From an uncultured bacterium (lineage in GTDB: Bacteria > Bacillota > Clostridia > Lachnospirales > Lachnospiraceae), in the NCBI GenBank assembly GCA_947381965.1, contig CANCXX010000002.1, forward strand, positions 1-64,000: 64,000 nt of DNA. Direction: 5' to 3'. Positions 8,953-18,094 of the stretch are shown here, one piece after another (the first letter of the stretch is position 1; every line of letters starts with the position of its first letter). Under the pieces are notes generated by a model. It worked only from the letters and a program-made list of their open reading frames with translations. It did no database searches and had not been told where the DNA came from. A program made the position numbers and the translations under genes.

Positions 8953-9629
8953 TACTCCATTTCCTCCCGGCAGCTAAAATAGATATTATCCACCTGTCTG
9001 TACGGCTCTGTTCCAGACAGATATCCACATGAGGTAAAATACAAAACCTTTTCCGGAAGTCTGTTTCCATGTTCAGCCATATATCGCACCGCCCTATGGC
9101 TTCGTCTGGTTGCACTGCACTTTCCGTATCTCCCGTCCCACATGGCGCTGAACTGCTTTGATGGCTCGCTTTGCCAGATTACCCCTGTTAAAGTATCAGG
9201 GAAATATTCTGACCGGACTCTGTTTTCCACCACACAGGCGATCATATATTGCGCCTCAAAGCTCTGGTCCTCCGCCTCCGCCGCCACCAGACGGGATAAC
9301 AGCTCGTACTCTCCATCTGTCATCGGACAATTCCGGTACTGCTTTTTCTGCCTGCCCTTCAGACTTATCTCCCGTTTTAAGGACCCCATCCTTATTCTCC
9401 CTGTATCATTATCCTTATCCCCCTGTATATCACAGATTCCATCTGCAATACTTTCCTCATAAACATTTAAAAAGGCATTGAAAAAAACATTTCCTGTTAC
9501 AGACATTTCCCCGCAAATCTCATGCTTTGACTGTACATTTGCCACTGTCCGGACAAGATAACCAACTGCAAGTACCAACGCCACTGCTTTAACCACATCC
9601 AGTAAAGTTATACTGCTCTTTTGCATCAT
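8952..9629 (-). CDS. SleB-type cell wall hydrolase (Hydrolase_2 family)
   Basis: A 225-aa exported protein. A hydrophobic N-terminus (VVKAVALVLAVGYLV) is followed by a linker. The SleB/CwlJ-like domain starts near 105 with ELLSRLVAAEAEDQSFEAQ, including the conserved catalytic-region Glu, followed by MIACVVENRVRSEYFPDTL and QFSAMWDGR. Family members cut peptidoglycan or spore cortex. Unlike SleB it lacks an N-terminal peptidoglycan-binding repeat. It overlaps the downstream 62-aa gene, and the kinase follows, which suggests envelope- or sporulation-linked control. The tandem ATGs leave the exact start uncertain by one codon. Confidence 0.75.
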   Translation of the reverse strand: MMQKSSITLLDVVKAVALVLAVGYLVRTVANVQSKHEICGEMSVTGNVFFNAFLNVYEESIADGICDIQGDKDNDTGRIRMGSLKREISLKGRQKKQYRNCPMTDGEYELLSRLVAAEAEDQSFEAQYMIACVVENRVRSEYFPDTLTGVIWQSEPSKQFSAMWDGRYGKCSATRRSHRAVRYMAEHGNRLPEKVLYFTSCGYLSGTEPYRQVDNIYFSCREEME

Positions 9630-10011
9630 CTGGTGACCAACGCTCCTGCTTTTATTTTGTCACATTTACACAAATATGACACGTTGCAATTTATTATTTT
9701 ATACTTTTTATCATAATATATCAGAAAATAGTCTTTTTAGAGATATCTATGGAACAGATTACATTTTTTCCGGTATACTTTGTCGGACTAAAGTATTAAC
9801 TTACACATTTCCTTTGGGCGCCCGTGCACATAAAAACCGGATAGTACACCATATATACTATCCGGTAAGCCTATTCATTATTTCAAACTTCCCAACATGC
9901 CGCTTGCAGCCCTGTCTGACCGCAAGTTGTCAGCCCCCTGCGGCAGCCGTCAAATGTCTCCAGGCAGCCACCTGGCCCGCGTTGTTTGCAGGAATAAAAA
10001 TTCCAATGACA
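9630..10011. other. Intergenic stretch without a gene
   Basis: A spacer between the LytTR gene's end and the SleB-type gene. It contains a minus-strand terminator (9831-9866) and the region upstream of the SleB-type gene, which is AT-rich (9660-9800) and probably carries its promoter. A Cys-rich open frame near 9890-10010 lacks a start and was rejected. Confidence 0.4.
9831..9866 (-). terminator. Rho-independent terminator after the LytTR regulator
   Basis: A perfect 11-bp stem (ACCGGATAGTA / TACTATCCGGT, 9836-9866) followed on the minus strand by TTTTTA. It is correctly placed to end transcripts from the response regulator gene. Confidence 0.8.
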
Positions 10012-10103
10012 CTAGAGCGTGTTTGAAAAATGCTTCCCAGCAAATGTGGGGACGCGGTTTTCCGCGTGCAGATGTTGGAAATGATTTTTCAAACACGCTC
10101 TAG
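10012..10103. repeat. 92-bp MITE-like palindrome ending in CTAG, overlapping a stop codon
   Basis: A perfect 20-bp terminal inverted repeat (CTAGAGCGTGTTTGAAAAAT at 10012-10031 and its complement at 10084-10103) encloses an inner stem ACGCGG/CCGCGT. No coding capacity. The right CTAG supplies the TAG stop of the LytTR regulator. A shorter relative is at 5019-5045. Confidence 0.85.
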
Positions 10104-10831
10104 GATGATTCCTCACAATAATACTGAAAATACTGTTCCCTTAAAGGCTGATAGGAACCTCTGGGCAGAAAAATCGTTTTTCCATTATCCATTCTCATCT
10201 CCTGGGCGTTAAGGCTCTCCACATGGCCCAGATTCACAATATAGGAAATTCCTGCCTTCACAAATTCCTTATACCCGGAAAGCATCTTGAAAATTTCTGA
10301 CATGGTCATGCGCAGTAAAGATGTTGTTCCGTCTGAAAGGTGCAGGCACTGGCATTTCCCTTGTGCTTCGCAATATACAATATTCTTAAGGGCCACCCGG
10401 CAAATCCGCCCGTCAATACGGAGCAGCAGATATTTTTTTCTTTCCTCGTCCAGATGGCTCATAATCCTGTCCAGCGCCGGAAACAGCTCTTTTTCTGAAA
10501 CTGGTTTCACCAAATACTGTGCGGCGTTTACCCGGAAGGCTTCCAGTGCATGTTCCATGGATGAAGTAAGAAAAATAATCCGTACATCATTTCCCATCCT
10601 GCGAAGTTCTTTGGCCACTGTAGTCCCTAACTTTTCCGGCATATAAATATCCAGTATCAGCAAGTCAGGCACATAAGTTTTTTCCCTTGCCATGGAAAGC
10701 ATGTCTTCCGCACTTTCAAAACGTTCAACGGTAAACTCATATGCCGGCCGCCTTCTGCGGTAAGCTGCCAGCAAACCCTCTGTTTTATTTAGTTCCGTCT
10801 TCTCGTCATCGCAAAGCGCAATTAAAAACAT
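10100..10831 (-). CDS. LytTR-family response regulator (AgrA/VirR type)
   Basis: A 243-aa regulator. The receiver domain (1-120) has the acidic pair in ALCDDEKTE, the phospho-acceptor Asp in LLILDIYMPEK, the switch Thr/Ser in IIFLTSS and the Lys in QYLVKPVS. The C-terminal LytTR DNA-binding domain (about 135-240) has the usual ISYIVNLGHVESL segment. It probably pairs with the GHKL kinase at 7434-8759, although a terminator and 320 bases separate it from that gene group. GGAGG precedes the ATG. The stop codon lies inside a CTAG-ended palindrome. Confidence 0.9.
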   Translation of the reverse strand: MFLIALCDDEKTELNKTEGLLAAYRRRRPAYEFTVERFESAEDMLSMAREKTYVPDLLILDIYMPEKLGTTVAKELRRMGNDVRIIFLTSSMEHALEAFRVNAAQYLVKPVSEKELFPALDRIMSHLDEERKKYLLLRIDGRICRVALKNIVYCEAQGKCQCLHLSDGTTSLLRMTMSEIFKMLSGYKEFVKAGISYIVNLGHVESLNAQEMRMDNGKTIFLPRGSYQPLREQYFQYYCEESS

Positions 10832-10943
10832 GATTATAACCTCCGCATCCCTTCATTCTGCCCTCCTATTGTACACACTATATGTCCAATAGTCAACAAC
10901 GCCAAACCCTCTGTCCGGTTACAGCCTGCATGAATTTGCCTGT

Positions 10944-13900
10944 TTAAAACTTTCCTCTCTCTTCCTTCCAGTTCCCGTTTTTTTCCTGACTGGATGCAGT
11001 GGCTTTGGTCAGCTGCCACACAATTTCACTAAAATACCGTTCCGGTACTTCCCGCAGGAAGTATGCTTTTTCCTTCCCCGCCTCATCATAAACATAGCTT
11101 CCTCTTTCAATCGTGCCTGCTTTATAGAACCGCGCGTCATACACAGTGACATCATCGTTTTCGCCTCCCACAAAGCTTCCTGAAAAATGAAGCTCCACTC
11201 CAAGGGAAAGTTCCGTATCTTCCCTGTAATAGGTGTAAAATCCTCCTCCGTCCTGTACAGAACCCCGGTACCAGCCAAGCCCTGTCAGCTTTCCGCCCAG
11301 AGACAGATCGTTAATCACGCATCCTCCAAAACGTTCCAGGCTCTGCCCGGCCGCTTCTTCCTCTGTCATTTTATAAACAGTGCGTTCCAGCTGCTCCAGA
11401 GGCTGACTGATTTCATAGTCTTCCAGCTGCTGCTTCCAGGCTTCCAAAGACTCCTCTGACAGCTCTATGGGATGCACAAGCCCAATCTGTCCTGTTTCAG
11501 GAAGCTCATACTCCTCTTCCTCCTCCGTATTAAAAGATCCATCCTCCATATAGCGGAAACTCCGGACCAGCTTCCTGTTTTCATATGTTCCCCAAATAAG
11601 GCCAATGGCAAACTGGTGCATGACCGGATTTTTTACAAAAAGCTCCTTCCATGCCGCCACGCTCCACTCCCTTTCCGTAGACAGCGCCATCTCCAGCCTC
11701 ATTTTCTGACTGCTGATAGTCATCTTCATCTGTTTTTTCATCTGCTTAAATTCTTCATAAGCCGCCGCTGCCTTTTGTTCATCATCCCGCTTGCCGGGAG
11801 CAGGCATATTTTTCAGCTTCTTTCCGTTCTCGTCATAAACCTCAATTTCAAGAGCCGGGGTAATGGTCACTTTAAAGCTTCTCTCCCCATAATCAAATTT
11901 TCTCTCCATATTTTCATCAAAGCCAAGATCCGGCACAATCCGGTCCGCTAACTCTTCCCTGCTGATACCCAGCTGGGAAGCTGCAAATTCCAGAGCCTTT
12001 CCTGCGGCCGCTTTTACCTGCTTAAATTTAAACTTTCTGGATATGCCATCTACAATAAGAAGCGCCTGGGGAAGGGGATTTAAGCTAAGCGCCTGGACAG
12101 CTTCCGAGGCAATGGCGCCTCTGGCATTCTGAGGCCATTCCTGAATCTGGTGCTGGAGTTTTTTGATAATTTCAAAACCGCCGTGAATAGACGCCGCATA
12201 AAGCACCCAGCGTTTCTTTGCCTCCGCCCCCGCTTCCATCCACTTGTCAAATAATTCGTTCACATAAACGGCCAATTCCTCCTTTGCCAGATCCTGCGCT
12301 AAAATGGCTGCATTTTTGCTTACTCCGCATCCGTCTGCATAAGAATAGCACAGCAGAATGGCCTGCAGATATTCCTCCGGCGCCTCCTCCCCATTTTTTT
12401 TATGTACAGGTGAAAAAGGCGTATCATAAGCCCATGCAAGGGTGCGCTTTTTGCCGCCCTTATGAAGCTCTTTTACCAAATCTTCGCAGGTCAGCGCTCT
12501 GGAACCGGAAGCCCCCTCTTTTTCCACCTTCATGGCATTTTCCAAAAGCCCTCTTACCTTGGCATTCTTCTCCCGTTCCAGCGCCTGCAGGAACAGTTCA
12601 TTATAATCCCGCTCTCCCTCCTGCCAGCGCAGCAATACCCTTATGGCTAATTCCCGCTCCGCCGCCTTTTTGGAATGAAGGAAATCCTTCATTTCTTCTT
12701 CCCAATCCTTTTGCCCATAAAGGATATTTAACAATTCTTCTTTTACCATCTTGGCATTGTCCTGTGAAAAACCAAGAATTTCTTTTTTATTCTCCTCTGC
12801 CGCCCTTCCCATGACCCGCAGTCCGAAGAAACGCCCCACTGCCTCGGCCCCTAAAAAGGCATTTATGGTTTCCTCTCTTTTATCAGTCATATAAACAGCA
12901 AAGCCTTCCTCCGCCCCTTTCAGGAAATCACTTTTCCAGTCCCCCAGATACAGGGCATCATAAATCATAATCACACCGGAAAGCTGAAAGGACACTGCCA
13001 GCCCTTCCACGGCAAATCCTTCAAAAAGCGCCTTCACCTTCTTTGGTTTTACTTTATTGCCTTCTTTTATATCTTCATGGAAAAAATAACTGGATCGTTT
13101 CAGCAGCATATATATCTGGCATCTGCGGAAAAATGCCTCATCATGATAGTTTTTCATATAATCTCTTAAAAGATTCCGTTCTCTCCCGCCGCCGTAATAA
13201 TACTGCTGACTAATCTGGTCAGCGATAGGGTAAAGGGTGTCTACCGGTGCCGCTCCCCTTAAGTATTCTTTGATAGTATTTGCATCCTTGTAATCTTTCC
13301 CTACAAAAACGCCAATCAGCTTTTCCATGTCCTTATTGTGTCCCTGCTGCTTTCTCTGCAGCAGAAGATTTTCATAAAGAGCCGGGTCCTGTTCCTTTAC
13401 CGCCTCAAACATTCTGTTTACAGATTCCAGTTCCGCTTTGTCCATCACCTTCAGATAAGCATCTCTGTTATTATTAAGCTGGGCTTTCAAAATTGGTTTG
13501 CATCCCCGCCCTGCTGCCCAGCTTATATACCTTTCCGCCTCTATGCCAAAAACCTTATCATAATTTCCGCCCTTTACCAGAATATTCATGGGAAGGGATT
13601 CACTCATTAAAACCATAGCATCCAGCATGGGATTTTTCCCGGAAGGCACTACCCAGTTTCCATGAGCTGACAGACATACTCTGACTATGTTTTTAAGCTT
13701 TGACGACAGCGGATAATTTAAATAAGCCGTTCCCCCGAACAAGCGCAGCAAAAATGGGGATACCCCGTTCGTTCCTGCAATCTGCAGGATTTTATCCGTC
13801 ACCTTGTCATTATAAACCGCCTCCACAATTTCCTTAACAGAAGGAGCGCTCATTTTGTTTTCAAACAAAGCCCCAAAACGGGATAAAATAATATCCTCAT

Positions 13901-14555
13901 ATTTTTTCATAAGCGGCTCGTCTTCCGGCGCTATCAGAATTTCCGGCCCATCGTCATTATTTTTAAGGCCCAGAAACTTTCCAACCCCTTCTAAAAAATT
14001 CCCCTTCTTCTTTTCTCTCTTTTCCTCCGTCCAGGGATATTGGGTCATAAAATAGGCGGTAAGCAGAACCAGACTGCCATTTTCAATTGAGTTTTTCTGA
14101 TAAGACAAGGCCCTTTTCAATACCTCCCCACTTCCCTGGGCCATATCAATCAGATTTTTTATGGTGTTTCCCCGCAGGGCATAAGCGTTTAATCCGATAA
14201 ATGTTCCGTAAATAGACGCCTTCATATCCGGCTCACAGGCAAAGGCTTCACGGTTTATATTCATCATATCCATAGGCACAAGCTGGTAACAGGTGGACTG
14301 CCCTATGGCAAACAGAATCCGGAAGAGCCTCTCCATCTCTTCCTTCCTGCCCCTTTTCATCAAATCACGGAATACTCTTACCGACTTGTCAGAAGGAACC
14401 CCGGAAAGGTCACGGAAAGTAAACTGGCCAAAGGCCTCTTCCCCCTTCTCCCCCAAAAAACAGGCTTCCGCAAGGGTAAGTTCATCCTCCGGGAGCGACA
14501 ACAGCTCCAATACCTCCATGACCTTCTGGTTTCTCAAATTCTCTGGACTCATCAT
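10944..14555 (-). CDS. DUF4132 protein (YehI/MolR-like)
   Basis: A 1203-aa protein, mostly alpha-helical repeats, with the DUF4132 region in the last 330 residues (FDYGERSFKV, VMHQFAIGLIWG, then LSLGGKLTGLGWYRG). It is the large partner in the yeh-type cluster encoded just upstream (MoxR, DUF5682, VWA, SWIM). In enterobacteria the same set surrounds yehI, whose biochemical role is unproven; an older link to molybdate (molR) is doubtful. The Lys/Glu-rich charge and lack of signal peptide suggest a cytoplasmic scaffold. Its AGGAGG site abuts two 110-bp structured repeats, so its translation may be controlled separately from the rest of the cluster. Confidence 0.8.
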   Translation of the reverse strand: MMSPENLRNQKVMEVLELLSLPEDELTLAEACFLGEKGEEAFGQFTFRDLSGVPSDKSVRVFRDLMKRGRKEEMERLFRILFAIGQSTCYQLVPMDMMNINREAFACEPDMKASIYGTFIGLNAYALRGNTIKNLIDMAQGSGEVLKRALSYQKNSIENGSLVLLTAYFMTQYPWTEEKREKKKGNFLEGVGKFLGLKNNDDGPEILIAPEDEPLMKKYEDIILSRFGALFENKMSAPSVKEIVEAVYNDKVTDKILQIAGTNGVSPFLLRLFGGTAYLNYPLSSKLKNIVRVCLSAHGNWVVPSGKNPMLDAMVLMSESLPMNILVKGGNYDKVFGIEAERYISWAAGRGCKPILKAQLNNNRDAYLKVMDKAELESVNRMFEAVKEQDPALYENLLLQRKQQGHNKDMEKLIGVFVGKDYKDANTIKEYLRGAAPVDTLYPIADQISQQYYYGGGRERNLLRDYMKNYHDEAFFRRCQIYMLLKRSSYFFHEDIKEGNKVKPKKVKALFEGFAVEGLAVSFQLSGVIMIYDALYLGDWKSDFLKGAEEGFAVYMTDKREETINAFLGAEAVGRFFGLRVMGRAAEENKKEILGFSQDNAKMVKEELLNILYGQKDWEEEMKDFLHSKKAAERELAIRVLLRWQEGERDYNELFLQALEREKNAKVRGLLENAMKVEKEGASGSRALTCEDLVKELHKGGKKRTLAWAYDTPFSPVHKKNGEEAPEEYLQAILLCYSYADGCGVSKNAAILAQDLAKEELAVYVNELFDKWMEAGAEAKKRWVLYAASIHGGFEIIKKLQHQIQEWPQNARGAIASEAVQALSLNPLPQALLIVDGISRKFKFKQVKAAAGKALEFAASQLGISREELADRIVPDLGFDENMERKFDYGERSFKVTITPALEIEVYDENGKKLKNMPAPGKRDDEQKAAAAYEEFKQMKKQMKMTISSQKMRLEMALSTEREWSVAAWKELFVKNPVMHQFAIGLIWGTYENRKLVRSFRYMEDGSFNTEEEEEYELPETGQIGLVHPIELSEESLEAWKQQLEDYEISQPLEQLERTVYKMTEEEAAGQSLERFGGCVINDLSLGGKLTGLGWYRGSVQDGGGFYTYYREDTELSLGVELHFSGSFVGGENDDVTVYDARFYKAGTIERGSYVYDEAGKEKAYFLREVPERYFSEIVWQLTKATASSQEKNGNWKEERGKF

Positions 14556-14570
14556 AATCTTTTACCTCCT

Positions 14571-14817
14571 ATTCCAGTACCGCATCCGCCCTTCCAGCAC
14601 CTTTAATCTGCAGAGGAAATCCTGTCTGCTTCACAGCCCGTCTTTCCTCTGGGCACTGGCCGGGGCGGATGCTGTTTTTTATTCCAGTACCGCATCCGCC
14701 CTTCCAGCGCCTTTAATCTGCAGAGGAAATCCTGTCTGCTTCACAGCCCGTCTTTCCTCTGGGCACTGGCCGGGGCGGATGCTGTTTTTTATTCCAGTAC
14801 CCCATCTACCCTTCCGG
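14571..14817 (-). repeat. Tandem structured 5'-UTR repeat, locus B (two full 110-bp copies plus a partial third)
   Basis: Full copies span 14571-14680 and 14681-14790 and differ at one position; a partial third starts at 14791. On the mRNA strand each copy has an outer stem (CAGCATCCGCCCC / GGGCGGATGCGG), a perfect inner stem (AGAGGAAA / TTTCCTCT) and a terminal GTACTGGAAT. The last copy joins AGGAGG of the DUF4132 gene. The partial third copy overlaps the end and stop codon of the small gene at 14806. Confidence 0.9.
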
Positions 14818-15141
14818 TGCGTAATAATTTTTTCCTCTGTCGCAGGCTGTTTTTTCTTTGCACAAATATATGTATTCGTTTAGCTTTACATAAAGTCCTG
14901 CCATTCCGTCCTCTCTTTTCTCCAGCTGATGTCTGCGCATGGCAAGGCCCTTTGTTAAGGCTCCAAGAAGCTCCGATAAATATGCCATTCCATACTGCTC
15001 TGTCAGATTCGTCATATTTTCCATTGCTTCCAGCGTACTGTCGTGGACCGTGTCAAAACCACTTTGAAACAGCTCCTCCAACAGATTTTCCACATCCGCA
15101 AGCAGCATTTCCAACTTTTCCTCCTTACTCAAATTCTCCAT
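14806..15141 (-). CDS. Small helical protein of the yeh-type cluster
   Basis: A 111-aa acidic, helix-rich protein (NLSKEEKLEMLLADVENLL and later YLSELLGALTKGLAMRRHQL). I recognise no family. The ATG at 15141 overlaps the SWIM gene by 17 bases and has GGGAGAG upstream, indicating translational coupling. Its last codons (APEG, stop) lie inside the first bases of a structured repeat. Being placed between SWIM and DUF4132 suggests it is a subunit or adaptor of this system. Confidence 0.6.
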   Translation of the reverse strand: MENLSKEEKLEMLLADVENLLEELFQSGFDTVHDSTLEAMENMTNLTEQYGMAYLSELLGALTKGLAMRRHQLEKREDGMAGLYVKLNEYIYLCKEKTACDRGKNYYAPEG

Positions 15142-16867
15142 CTTCCCACAGCTCTCCCTTTTCAAACACTGCTACCGGATACATTCGTATCCGCCCATCT
15201 TTAAAATAGATTTTACCTAAAAAACAGGGTAACTTTTTGCTAGTTATCCGTTCCAGGTACCGTATCCCCCAGGACTCCCTTTTAGAATAGGCAACCTCCA
15301 CCACAATCTCTCTGCCTGCCTTATCGAAAAGACGCATAAACAATTTCTGCTCCGTTTCCGAAAAAACTGCCTCCTCACAGGAGTCAGGGCGGATAAAAAC
15401 CAGTGATACCTCCTCCCCGTCTTCCTCCTGTTCTTTTAGCCATGGGCGCCTTTTTTTATCAATCTGTTCCTCAAAAAGCTTATCAAAATCCCGGTAATAC
15501 CAGCCTCCTAAATCCCCTCTTTGAAGCCTCCTGTCTTTTTTCCGTTCTGTCAGTTCGCCCTTCGTTTCCTGACTGGAAGAAAGCCGCCTTCGCCTGTCTG
15601 CTTTTGCATTTGTTAAATGTATCCGGGATATTGCCATATCTTCAAGGGAAAAGGGCAGTCCCCAGGGGGCTTTTGCCTTTTCCCCTCTGCCCCGCCTTCC
15701 TGATTTTTCATAAAAAACAGGCTTTGCCCATGTGAAGGTGTACCACTGCCTGGTATTTTCCTCCAAAAAGTAGATCGTTTCTCCCTCATATCCCGCCTGA
15801 CTTTCAAAATGCTCCATGGCTATTCCTGTCAAATCCAAATCCCCTGCCGGAAGATACTCCGCCTTAAACTCTCCGGCAAGCTCATAAATCTGGCTGTCAT
15901 TTTCCGCCCTTTGCAAAAGAACCGTCCTCTGGTAAAGTCTTGCAAGCTGCACCATCAAGGTCTGCACCCGGAAAGATGCTTTTCTTTTAAAATAGCTTTC
16001 ATAGGAATCGCGCAAAGCCCGCCAGTATCCTTCAAAGCGGACAAGCCGGGCATTGTGGCTGATAATGGCAAGCCGTTCCATATAATCCAGACCGTCAGGA
16101 GAAGTCCTTGCCAGCCCCGTATTTAAAAGTTCATCCAGATACAGCTGCATCTGCATGGCCGTCTCCCTTACCTGCTGCCCGTCGTAAGATGGCTTTGTAA
16201 GAACCTCCTCTTCCAGTTCCCCGGCGGATAAAAGGCCCGCTTCCAGTTTACACCACACCAGCGCTGCCGCCTTATGGACGCAAAGCTCTTTTTTATGGCA
16301 GGTACAGGTGGAATATTCCAGAGGGAAGAGCAGTTTAACCTTCTGCCCCATCTCCTGCAGTTCCACAGTGATAATACTTGCATACTCAATTTTAGGTTTA
16401 TATCCGGCCCTCATTTGTCCGGCAATTGCCAATAGCTGCTTTCCTCCCAATATTTTTTTTAAAGTACCAAAGGAACAGGCTGCAATTTCTTCCATAAGCT
16501 TTTCCTTTAAATCACTTTTTTCCACTTCCGCCTGTTCTGTTTCTTGCGGCTTTTCAGTATATGCCGCCGCTTCCTTTAAAGGCTGCTGCCGCCCCTCCTT
16601 TGCCGTCTGTTCCTTCAGAGCCATAATTCCAAGTATCACATGACGGCAAATACTTCTTGAGGGACAAGAGCACTTGCTCTCCCCCAAAGGAACACAGACT
16701 GTAACCGTCTCACTGCCCACACAAACCTTTGCTTCCTCCTCCATAGAAAGCACCTGATAGTTTCCTTCTTCCTTGTCCTTATACGCCCGTTTTACAATTC
16801 CTTTATTGGACATACCGATTAAATAATCGTCATCCACATTTTCCAGCAATGTCTTCCAATTATTCAC
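15125..16867 (-). CDS. SWIM zinc-finger protein (YehQ-like)
   Basis: A 580-aa protein with two SWIM-type CxC...CxH motifs: Cys66, Cys68, Cys74, His76 (CSCPSRSICRH) and Cys189, Cys191, Cys197, His199 (CTCHKKELCVH). These bind zinc and usually mediate DNA or protein contacts. The remainder is helical and charged. A GTG start at 16867 is used, since GGGGGAT lies just upstream and no ATG is available. It follows the VWA gene by about 105 bases. It equals yehQ in the enterobacterial cluster; the molecular role is not established. Confidence 0.8.
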   Translation of the reverse strand: MNNWKTLLENVDDDYLIGMSNKGIVKRAYKDKEEGNYQVLSMEEEAKVCVGSETVTVCVPLGESKCSCPSRSICRHVILGIMALKEQTAKEGRQQPLKEAAAYTEKPQETEQAEVEKSDLKEKLMEEIAACSFGTLKKILGGKQLLAIAGQMRAGYKPKIEYASIITVELQEMGQKVKLLFPLEYSTCTCHKKELCVHKAAALVWCKLEAGLLSAGELEEEVLTKPSYDGQQVRETAMQMQLYLDELLNTGLARTSPDGLDYMERLAIISHNARLVRFEGYWRALRDSYESYFKRKASFRVQTLMVQLARLYQRTVLLQRAENDSQIYELAGEFKAEYLPAGDLDLTGIAMEHFESQAGYEGETIYFLEENTRQWYTFTWAKPVFYEKSGRRGRGEKAKAPWGLPFSLEDMAISRIHLTNAKADRRRRLSSSQETKGELTERKKDRRLQRGDLGGWYYRDFDKLFEEQIDKKRRPWLKEQEEDGEEVSLVFIRPDSCEEAVFSETEQKLFMRLFDKAGREIVVEVAYSKRESWGIRYLERITSKKLPCFLGKIYFKDGRIRMYPVAVFEKGELWEDGEFE

Positions 16868-16972
16868 ATCTATCCCCCACTTTTTGTCCCTTATACCTAT
16901 AAGCCTGCTGCCAAAGAGAAGCTTTCCTCTTTGTAATTTCCAACTATCCCTTCCTTCACATATAAATAACAG

Positions 16973-18094
16973 TTATATGATTTTTCCAATAAATCCGGCC
17001 AGTTCTTCCGGCGTCATGGCCCCCACATATGCCCCCATGCCTGCTAAAGCTGCCGCCGCGTTCCTGTCATAACAAGGGCTTGCCTCCATATCAAGCGCAG
17101 TCAGCGCTATCAGCTTTGCACCGCTTTCAATGATTCCTCTGCTGACACTGTATAGATTCTGATAGCCGCCGCCTTCATATAAATCTGACACCAAAACCAC
17201 CATGGTCCGGTAAGGAAAATCAATCAGCTTTTCACAGTAAGAAAGGGCCCCTGCAATATTGGTGCCTCCCCCCAGCTGGATGCTCATCAGCGTTTCCACC
17301 GGATCCGATACATAGCCGCTTAAATCCACCACATTGGTATCAAAAATTACAAGCCGGGTATCCAGCATAGGCAGCTTTGCAAAAATCCCCGCCATCACTG
17401 CACTGTGAATTACCGAGTCCAGCATGGAACCGCTCTCGTCCACACATATAATCACACGCCATGTATTGTATTTTTTCATACGGGAATTAAAATATATCTG
17501 CTTTAATACCAACTGCTCCTTTTCTGTGTCATAATTCTTTAAATTCATACGGATGGTTTTCTTTACATCCAAATTCCGGACCGAACGCACAGGGCTGCTG
17601 GAATTGCGGTTCAGTTTTCCAAAAAATGACTGCCTTAGCTCCTGCTCCAGTTTTTGCATCAGCTCCTGCGCCACTTTTCGCACAATTTCCCTTGCAAGGG
17701 CTAACACTTCACCCTTCATCATGTGTTTTAGGCTTAAGATCGTTTTAAGAAGCTCTTTATTTGGTTCCAGCTTTCTTAATACCTCCGGGTCTGTCAAAAG
17801 CTCTGTCATCTTATATTTTTCCAGCGCATGACGTTCCATTATTTCCACTGTCTGTTTTGGGAAAAGTTTTTTTACTTTTGCAAGCCAGTAGGGAACCGTC
17901 AGCTGGGATTCCCCGCTTCCTCCTGTCTTATCCTTACGTATCTCCTGTTCTTCGCCGTATTCCCTTCCATATAAATAATCAAGGGCCTGCTCCATATCCA
18001 TAAAATTTAGATTTCCCTCTGAAAAGGAAATCTGCCCTGCCGCATATTTGCCTAATACCAGACGCCAGCGGTTTAAAATTTCCTGTTGGTCCAT
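16973..18094 (-). CDS. VWA-domain protein (YehP-like)
   Basis: A 373-aa protein. An N-terminal helical region precedes a von Willebrand A domain with an intact metal-ion-dependent adhesion site: DESGS at 219-223, the conserved Thr in GGGTN (275-279) and a late Asp in VVLVSDLYEGG. Such VWA proteins act with MoxR ATPases, presumably as substrate adaptors in metal- and ATP-dependent remodelling. It is cytoplasmic (no signal or membrane anchor). GAGGG precedes the ATG. It lies between DUF5682 and SWIM, matching yehP. Confidence 0.85.
   Translation of the reverse strand: MDQQEILNRWRLVLGKYAAGQISFSEGNLNFMDMEQALDYLYGREYGEEQEIRKDKTGGSGESQLTVPYWLAKVKKLFPKQTVEIMERHALEKYKMTELLTDPEVLRKLEPNKELLKTILSLKHMMKGEVLALAREIVRKVAQELMQKLEQELRQSFFGKLNRNSSSPVRSVRNLDVKKTIRMNLKNYDTEKEQLVLKQIYFNSRMKKYNTWRVIICVDESGSMLDSVIHSAVMAGIFAKLPMLDTRLVIFDTNVVDLSGYVSDPVETLMSIQLGGGTNIAGALSYCEKLIDFPYRTMVVLVSDLYEGGGYQNLYSVSRGIIESGAKLIALTALDMEASPCYDRNAAAALAGMGAYVGAMTPEELAGFIGKII

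Noticed and set aside
9890-10010. Cys-rich minus-strand frame near the LytTR regulator, considered as a signal peptide gene
   Set aside because: It has no start codon after the upstream stop, no ribosome binding site and no AgrD-like layout.
10834-11019. 61-codon minus-strand frame between the LytTR and DUF4132 genes
   Set aside because: It overlaps the end of the DUF4132 gene in another frame and its sequence is not protein-like.
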